A DNA stretch of 52,900 nucleotides from Spirochaetia bacterium (GTDB taxonomy: Bacteria; Spirochaetota; Spirochaetia; PWKH01), in assembly GCA_021736505.1 (NCBI GenBank), contig JAIPFU010000002.1, forward strand, positions 1-52,900. Reading direction: 5' to 3'. Of this stretch, positions 48,688 through 52,900 are shown in pieces. The translations under genes were made by a program, and so were the position numbers. The notes beneath the pieces were generated by a model. It worked only from the letters and a program-made list of their open reading frames with translations, did not search any database and was not told the origin of the DNA. Positions within the stretch are counted from its first letter, which is position 1. Each line of letters begins with the position of its first letter.

Positions 48688-51231
48688 ATGCTAATGAAAT
48701 TAATACAGCCCTATAAAGACTTGCGTAGTACATTGTTGGACATCCCGCATCCCGCCCGTTATGTAGGAGGAGAGTATGGTGTTCAGAAAAAGTTGCAGAA
48801 CTACGATGAAAAGTATCTGAAAGATAAATTTTTAGTAGGTATTTGCTATCCTGACTTATATGAAATAGGGATGTCAAATCTTGCTGTTAAGATACTCTAC
48901 AATCAAATTAATCTCCTTAATAATTTTATATGTGACCGGGTGTTCACCCCTGATATAGCATTTTTTGAGTCTTTAAAAGAAAATAATATCTCTTTATATA
49001 CCTTAGAAAACGGTATTCAGCTTCATGATCTTGATATTCTTAGTTTTACCATAGGATATGAATTGTCTGCTAGTAATATACTTATGACCCTGGAAAGCGG
49101 TAATATTCCTATAAAAGCTGCAGATAGAACTGAAGACCATCCAGTCATATTAGCTGGAGGCCCAGCTGTAACAAATCCAATTCCTTTCCAAGATTTTATT
49201 GACGCATTCTTTATTGGTGAAAGTGAAGATGTTTTTACGAAAACATTAAAAGACTTATATACTATTAGAAAACAAACAGAAAATTCAGGAAATCAGAGAA
49301 AAGAAATTCTCAAATATTTATCAGAACACGATAACTTTTATCTAAAAGGTAAGAAGAAAAAGACAATTAGAGCAGTTGATAACGATTTTTCTTCGAGGAA
49401 GCAGAAAAAAGATTATTTTGCTGTTCCTAGTTTGAAAACCATTCAGGATCATGGGGTTGTAGAAATCATGCGCGGTTGTCCTAACGGCTGCCGATTCTGT
49501 CATGCAGGCATTTTTTATCGTCCTTTTCGTCAGATAGACCCAGAAATTATCTTTGAACGAACCTATCAGCTCATCAACGATGGAGGTTATGATAATATAA
49601 CATTATCTTCATTATCCTCAGGTGATTACGAGAATTTACATGAAGTAGTAAACGGACTCAACCAAGTATTTTCTGATGCACACGTATCATTCAGTCTGCC
49701 GTCACTACGAGTTACTTCATTTACGCTCCCTCTGCTTGAGGAAGTTTCTAAAGGCAAAAAAAGTGGTTTAACATTTGCTATAGAGACTCCATCAGAAAAA
49801 AACCAGCGTTCAATTAACAAGGCCGTATCAAAAAAACAGATTTTAGCAATTTTACAGGATGCAAAAAATAGAGGATGGCAGTCAGCAAAATTTTATTTCA
49901 TGATTGGTTTGCCTTTTGAAGATCTATCTAAAACTGCAGATGAAATTGTTTCCTATATTTCTGAAATTAAACGGACAATAGGAATAAAAATCAATGTAAA
50001 TATTGGCACATTTATTCCTAAACCGCATTCCATCTTTCAATGGGCTGGTCAATTATCGGCTGAAAAAGCACTAAGTATTTTACAGGATATTAAACATCGT
50101 TTTCACGGTACTGGTGTTAAGATTAATTATCATGATCCATATATTTCCCAGTTGGAAGGATTGATCAGCAGGGGAAACAGCAGGGTAGGTGCAATTATTG
50201 AAAGGGCGTATAAACTTGGAGCTCGTTTAGATGCTTGGAATGAATATTTTGATAAAACAATTTGGCAGCAGGCTATAGAAGAAAAGGGATTCAGCATTCA
50301 AGAGTTTTTTCAAGAGAAAAAAATTGACAGTGCATCTCAGAATAATGCTGCGTTGCCTTGGGAACATATAGATTTAGGAGTTCACCCCACATTTCTTAAA
50401 AATGAGTATCAAAAAGCTAAGGATGGTTTTTTTACTTCTATTTGCAGTTCATATCCTTGTGATCATGCTTGTGGAGCTTGTAATACGAAAAACCACATTG
50501 TTAAATCGCATATAAGTCCGGAAAAGATGCATAATCTAAAAGAAATATATGCAAATAAATTACTCAGCCCATATCAGGAAAATAAAGTTGAACAAAGATA
50601 TCTTGTACGCTTTGAAAAAACAGGAAATAGTATTTTTCTATCCCATATTAATGTTTTGAATGTTTTTGAAAAATTTTTTCGTAGGAGCAGAATTCATCTT
50701 GCGTATAAAAATGGTTTTAATCCGAAACCGAAAATTACATTTGCCCATCCTTTAAGTCTCGGGCTTGAAACACTTAGTGACTATATGATGTTTTCCAGCA
50801 AAGCAGAGCTTGACTGTAATGATGATGCATTGATAAAACATCTTAATAAAAACCTTCCTGAAGGTATTCGTATTAAACAAATGTTTAAAATCAACAATCA
50901 GAAAAAAATATCGCTCATGGAAATGTATGGAGGAAGTATATATTCACTAAAAGATAATCCATGGGAACTGCAGAATAGTAAAAAACAAGATAGTATTCAG
51001 GATATTTTAAGACTTATTATAGAATTTCCAAATGTGAAGCAAATTGAAAAAAATGACGGAAGAGTAATTGTAAAAGTTGATAAAAACATGCCTGGCCAGA
51101 AAGATTTATTAAAAATCGGTGCAGAATTTTTAGAGAAATATACTTTCATAAAAATATTTGAGCCCATACGCTTAGATACCCTAGATAAATCTGGTGACTC
51201 GTTTTCAGAACTTTATAAAAAGTTTTCCTAG
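48688..51231 (+). CDS. Radical SAM protein fused to DUF2344
   Basis: An 847-residue protein. Residues about 1-230 include a B12-binding-like N-terminal region; the radical SAM core follows with RGCPNGCRFC (Cys264, Cys268, Cys271), the CxxxCxxC that holds 4Fe-4S. From about residue 630 the DUF2344 domain begins (YLVRFEKTGNSIFLSHINVL). The pair of domains matches the TIGR03960/TIGR03936 arrangement, often near ribosome or RNase genes; its substrate is unknown to me. ATG 48688 (or 48694) has no Shine-Dalgarno and abuts rnpB. Confidence 0.9.
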   Translation: MLMKLIQPYKDLRSTLLDIPHPARYVGGEYGVQKKLQNYDEKYLKDKFLVGICYPDLYEIGMSNLAVKILYNQINLLNNFICDRVFTPDIAFFESLKENNISLYTLENGIQLHDLDILSFTIGYELSASNILMTLESGNIPIKAADRTEDHPVILAGGPAVTNPIPFQDFIDAFFIGESEDVFTKTLKDLYTIRKQTENSGNQRKEILKYLSEHDNFYLKGKKKKTIRAVDNDFSSRKQKKDYFAVPSLKTIQDHGVVEIMRGCPNGCRFCHAGIFYRPFRQIDPEIIFERTYQLINDGGYDNITLSSLSSGDYENLHEVVNGLNQVFSDAHVSFSLPSLRVTSFTLPLLEEVSKGKKSGLTFAIETPSEKNQRSINKAVSKKQILAILQDAKNRGWQSAKFYFMIGLPFEDLSKTADEIVSYISEIKRTIGIKINVNIGTFIPKPHSIFQWAGQLSAEKALSILQDIKHRFHGTGVKINYHDPYISQLEGLISRGNSRVGAIIERAYKLGARLDAWNEYFDKTIWQQAIEEKGFSIQEFFQEKKIDSASQNNAALPWEHIDLGVHPTFLKNEYQKAKDGFFTSICSSYPCDHACGACNTKNHIVKSHISPEKMHNLKEIYANKLLSPYQENKVEQRYLVRFEKTGNSIFLSHINVLNVFEKFFRRSRIHLAYKNGFNPKPKITFAHPLSLGLETLSDYMMFSSKAELDCNDDALIKHLNKNLPEGIRIKQMFKINNQKKISLMEMYGGSIYSLKDNPWELQNSKKQDSIQDILRLIIEFPNVKQIEKNDGRVIVKVDKNMPGQKDLLKIGAEFLEKYTFIKIFEPIRLDTLDKSGDSFSELYKKFS

Positions 51232-51257
51232 GCTGCAAATCTGTAAACAATTCCTTT

Positions 51258-52091
51258 TTACATTTTATTTTCTTTTTTTATTTTATTCCAAACGGTTTCC
51301 ATAATATCCTGATTTTCTTTTTTCAGTTCAATTTCCTGATCATCCATATATTTTTTCATGGCATCAAATCTTTTCATAAATTTATTATTTGATTTATGCA
51401 AAGCTATAGATGGCTGTATTTTCAGATGACGTGATAAATTGACAATAGAAAAAAGTATATCGCCTAATTCTTCTTCAATTTCTTCTTTTATTCCATTATC
51501 AACAGCTTCTTTAAGTTCATGTATTTCTTCAGTAATTTTGGGTATTACTTCCTGAGACTCATTCCAATCAAAACCTTTTTTTGAAGCTTTTTTCTGTATT
51601 TCATAAGCTTTATCTAAAGGCGGCAGCGTTTTTGTTATATGTGAAAAAATTGATTCACTAGAACTTTTTCCTTCAATAGTCTCTTTTATTGAATCCCATA
51701 ATTCAATAACTTCTTGTGAATTTTCTGCTGGAGCGTCCTCAAAAACATGAGGATGTCTTCTAATCAATTTATCACTGGTATTGTCTAATATATCATTAAT
51801 CGCTATGTAATCATCTTCCTGATGCATGAGGCTGAGCATAGAAGCAACTAAAAACACATCACCCAATTCTTCGTGTGCATCCTGAACGTTTTTTGAAGTG
51901 CAGGCGTCAATATACTCATAGCTTTCTTCAAGAAGATTTTTATAGAATGGATTTATTGTTTGTTCACGGTCCCAAGGGCAGCCCTCAGGACTTCGAAGAA
52001 TTGTTAAGATTTTTATAAGTCTATCAAAAGCATTTCCTGGGGTATCTGTTTTTTTTAAAATAGTATCTTTTTTTTCTTTTTCACTAAACAT
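51258..52091 (-). CDS. mazG: Nucleoside triphosphate pyrophosphohydrolase MazG
   Basis: MazG hydrolyses (d)NTPs to monophosphates and pyrophosphate and affects the stringent response. The 277-residue protein has two MazG folds. The first has LRSPEGCPWDREQT (33-46), EESYEY, EELGDV and RRHPHVFED. The second has KGFDW, EEIHELKEAVDNG and EEELGDILFSIVNL. GGAG lies 11 bases before ATG 52091. Confidence 0.95.
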   Translation of the reverse strand: MFSEKEKKDTILKKTDTPGNAFDRLIKILTILRSPEGCPWDREQTINPFYKNLLEESYEYIDACTSKNVQDAHEELGDVFLVASMLSLMHQEDDYIAINDILDNTSDKLIRRHPHVFEDAPAENSQEVIELWDSIKETIEGKSSSESIFSHITKTLPPLDKAYEIQKKASKKGFDWNESQEVIPKITEEIHELKEAVDNGIKEEIEEELGDILFSIVNLSRHLKIQPSIALHKSNNKFMKRFDAMKKYMDDQEIELKKENQDIMETVWNKIKKENKM

Positions 52092-52175
52092 GAATTTTAA
52101 ACTCCAAGTAAATATTTTTTATATATAAAAGTTAACAGAATATACATTATTTATAGTAATACAGATCTTAAAATT

Positions 52176-52784
52176 TTATTCAAATTCATTGATTGTGTAA
52201 GAATTAATATGTTTACGTTCTGTAGAATCAGATACCCCATCGTTTTCTCTCTTAACATAGTATTCAATAAAGAAATTAATAAAAACTTTATCTTCTATTG
52301 ATATACCGGAAAAGTCATCTTCATCATCATATGTATTAAATGTATTTTCATTATTTCTATGTAATACAGCATGAGAAATACTTGCAGTATTAGTAATTTT
52401 ATTATATGAAAACTCAAAACTTCCATCTTTAAAAACATCATTATAGGTTAAAGGAATTGCAGGTTTATCTGACATATCTCCAGTTGCGTTGTAGCAAAGA
52501 AAATATTCGTATGAATAATTTTGTGGATCGGTAAGAACTATATTTGAATAATTATAGTACACATTAAAACCGTCAGTATGAATAACATCATCACCATATA
52601 TATGTTCACCATCAAAATTAATAAATACAGAAATTGAATCAATAGAATCTTCAACTGAATCTTCTACTGAAATCTCATATTCTCCTCTAACATACACAGG
52701 ATCTTGAGGTAGTCCGCAGGAAAAAACAAAAAAAGAGAGCATCAATACAAATAGAATCGGGTTACCCTTACCTATCCGTACCAT
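52176..52784 (-). CDS. Putative lipoprotein, function unknown
   Basis: A 202-residue protein with a signal peptide ending VFSC (Cys about 23), a spirochaetal-type lipobox. The rest is acidic and beta-rich with no known domain. A 12-base in-frame duplication gives SVEDSVED soon after the lipidation site (about 40-47). GAGGAG precedes ATG 52784. It lies 45 bases after another minus-strand frame whose end is similarly acidic. It may be a substrate of the Lol exporter encoded at 32532. Confidence 0.7.
   Translation of the reverse strand: MVRIGKGNPILFVLMLSFFVFSCGLPQDPVYVRGEYEISVEDSVEDSIDSISVFINFDGEHIYGDDVIHTDGFNVYYNYSNIVLTDPQNYSYEYFLCYNATGDMSDKPAIPLTYNDVFKDGSFEFSYNKITNTASISHAVLHRNNENTFNTYDDEDDFSGISIEDKVFINFFIEYYVKRENDGVSDSTERKHINSYTINEFE
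52646..52669 (-). repeat. 12-bp in-frame duplication in the lipoprotein gene
   Basis: Two 12-base units (52646-52657, 52658-52669) differ at one base and encode SVED twice. Confidence 0.75.
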
Positions 52785-52829
52785 ACTCTCTTCTCCTCAC
52801 TATTCAAAAAAGCAGTTATGATTTTTTTA

Positions 52830-52900
52830 TTAATTCTCCTCAATTTCAATACTAATGATACGAGTATTTGCCAGATTTGACCATTCGCTATCAGGAGAAT
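52830..52900 (-). CDS. 3' end of an unidentified minus-strand gene
   Basis: From the window edge a minus-strand frame is open for 22 codons to TAA at 52830-52832, ending RIISIEIEEN. It is 45 bases upstream of the lipoprotein gene on the same strand, so probably in the same operon. The short acidic tail resembles in style the lipoprotein's own C-terminus, but homology cannot be judged from 22 residues. Confidence 0.4.
   Translation of the reverse strand, partial: SPDSEWSNLANTRIISIEIEEN

Noticed and set aside
1..52900. Mobile elements, prophage, toxin-antitoxin or defence islands
   Set aside because: No transposase, integrase, restriction, Cas or phage genes and no long terminal repeats were found; the YwqK-like repeats at 31514 are in a secreted protein, not an antitoxin locus.

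Overview
The window looks like a piece of an AT-rich, double-membraned spirochaete chromosome, probably a free-living anaerobe of the Spirochaetia. This is inferred from gene content and order: ffh-rpsP-KH-rimM-trmD-rplS, dnaG-rpoD-zinc-ribbon protein, a Lol-type lipoprotein exporter, relaxed lipoboxes, a eukaryote-like IleRS and a full Rnf complex. No phage, transposon, integrase or CRISPR array was seen. Nearly every gene is housekeeping; the unusual material is in short intergenic repeats, promoters, and a few lineage-specific proteins.

Layout. 1-5.1 kb: SRP/ribosome/tRNA-modification operon (ffh end, rpsP, khpA, rimM, trmD, rplS), then yraN, a zinc-finger protein, coaD, rpmF, acpP and rnc. 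5.1-11.1 kb: a CCA-adding-type nucleotidyltransferase, divergent from ileS, a lipoprotein and an FmdB zinc-ribbon protein. 11.2-20 kb: thiI with a cysteine desulfurase, aroB, a DEAH helicase with hisS, and a poly(A)-polymerase-type enzyme. 20.1-26.2 kb: a P-loop/Asp23 fusion protein, divergent from rnfCDGEAB. The rnf promoter has five 13-bp tandem repeats upstream of it.

26.2-36.6 kb: a GH57-like protein, prfB with its programmed +1 frameshift, a secreted unknown, ftsY, a secreted repeat protein translationally coupled to a Lol-type exporter (permease-ATPase-permease), and RNase Z. 36.6-43 kb: a membrane protein with a degenerate GGDEF-like domain and an acidic partner, a DivIC-like coiled-coil protein, a DUF1015 protein, thiamine pyrophosphokinase, a band-7-like protein, a small membrane protein and an AroH-type chorismate mutase. 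43-52.9 kb: tRNA-Thr and tRNA-Tyr, a YkgJ-like protein, dnaG, rpoD, a coiled-coil zinc-ribbon protein, RNase P RNA, a radical SAM/DUF2344 protein, mazG, a lipoprotein and the 3' end of another gene.

Together these genes cover translation (S16, L19, L32, IleRS, HisRS, RF2), tRNA maturation (RNase P, RNase Z, CCA enzyme, TrmD, ThiI), SRP targeting (Ffh, FtsY), lipoprotein sorting, and redox-driven ion transport. I found no new multi-gene defence or mobile system. The strongest unexplained signals are: (1) many perfect or near-perfect 10-15 bp tandem duplications, mostly just after stop codons or in divergent promoter regions; (2) the 5 x 13-bp array upstream of the rnf promoter; (3) several genes whose -10 box lies so close to the start codon that the transcripts should be leaderless or nearly so; (4) domain oddities: P-loop plus Asp23, GH57 with Asp at the nucleophile position, and a degenerate GGDEF.
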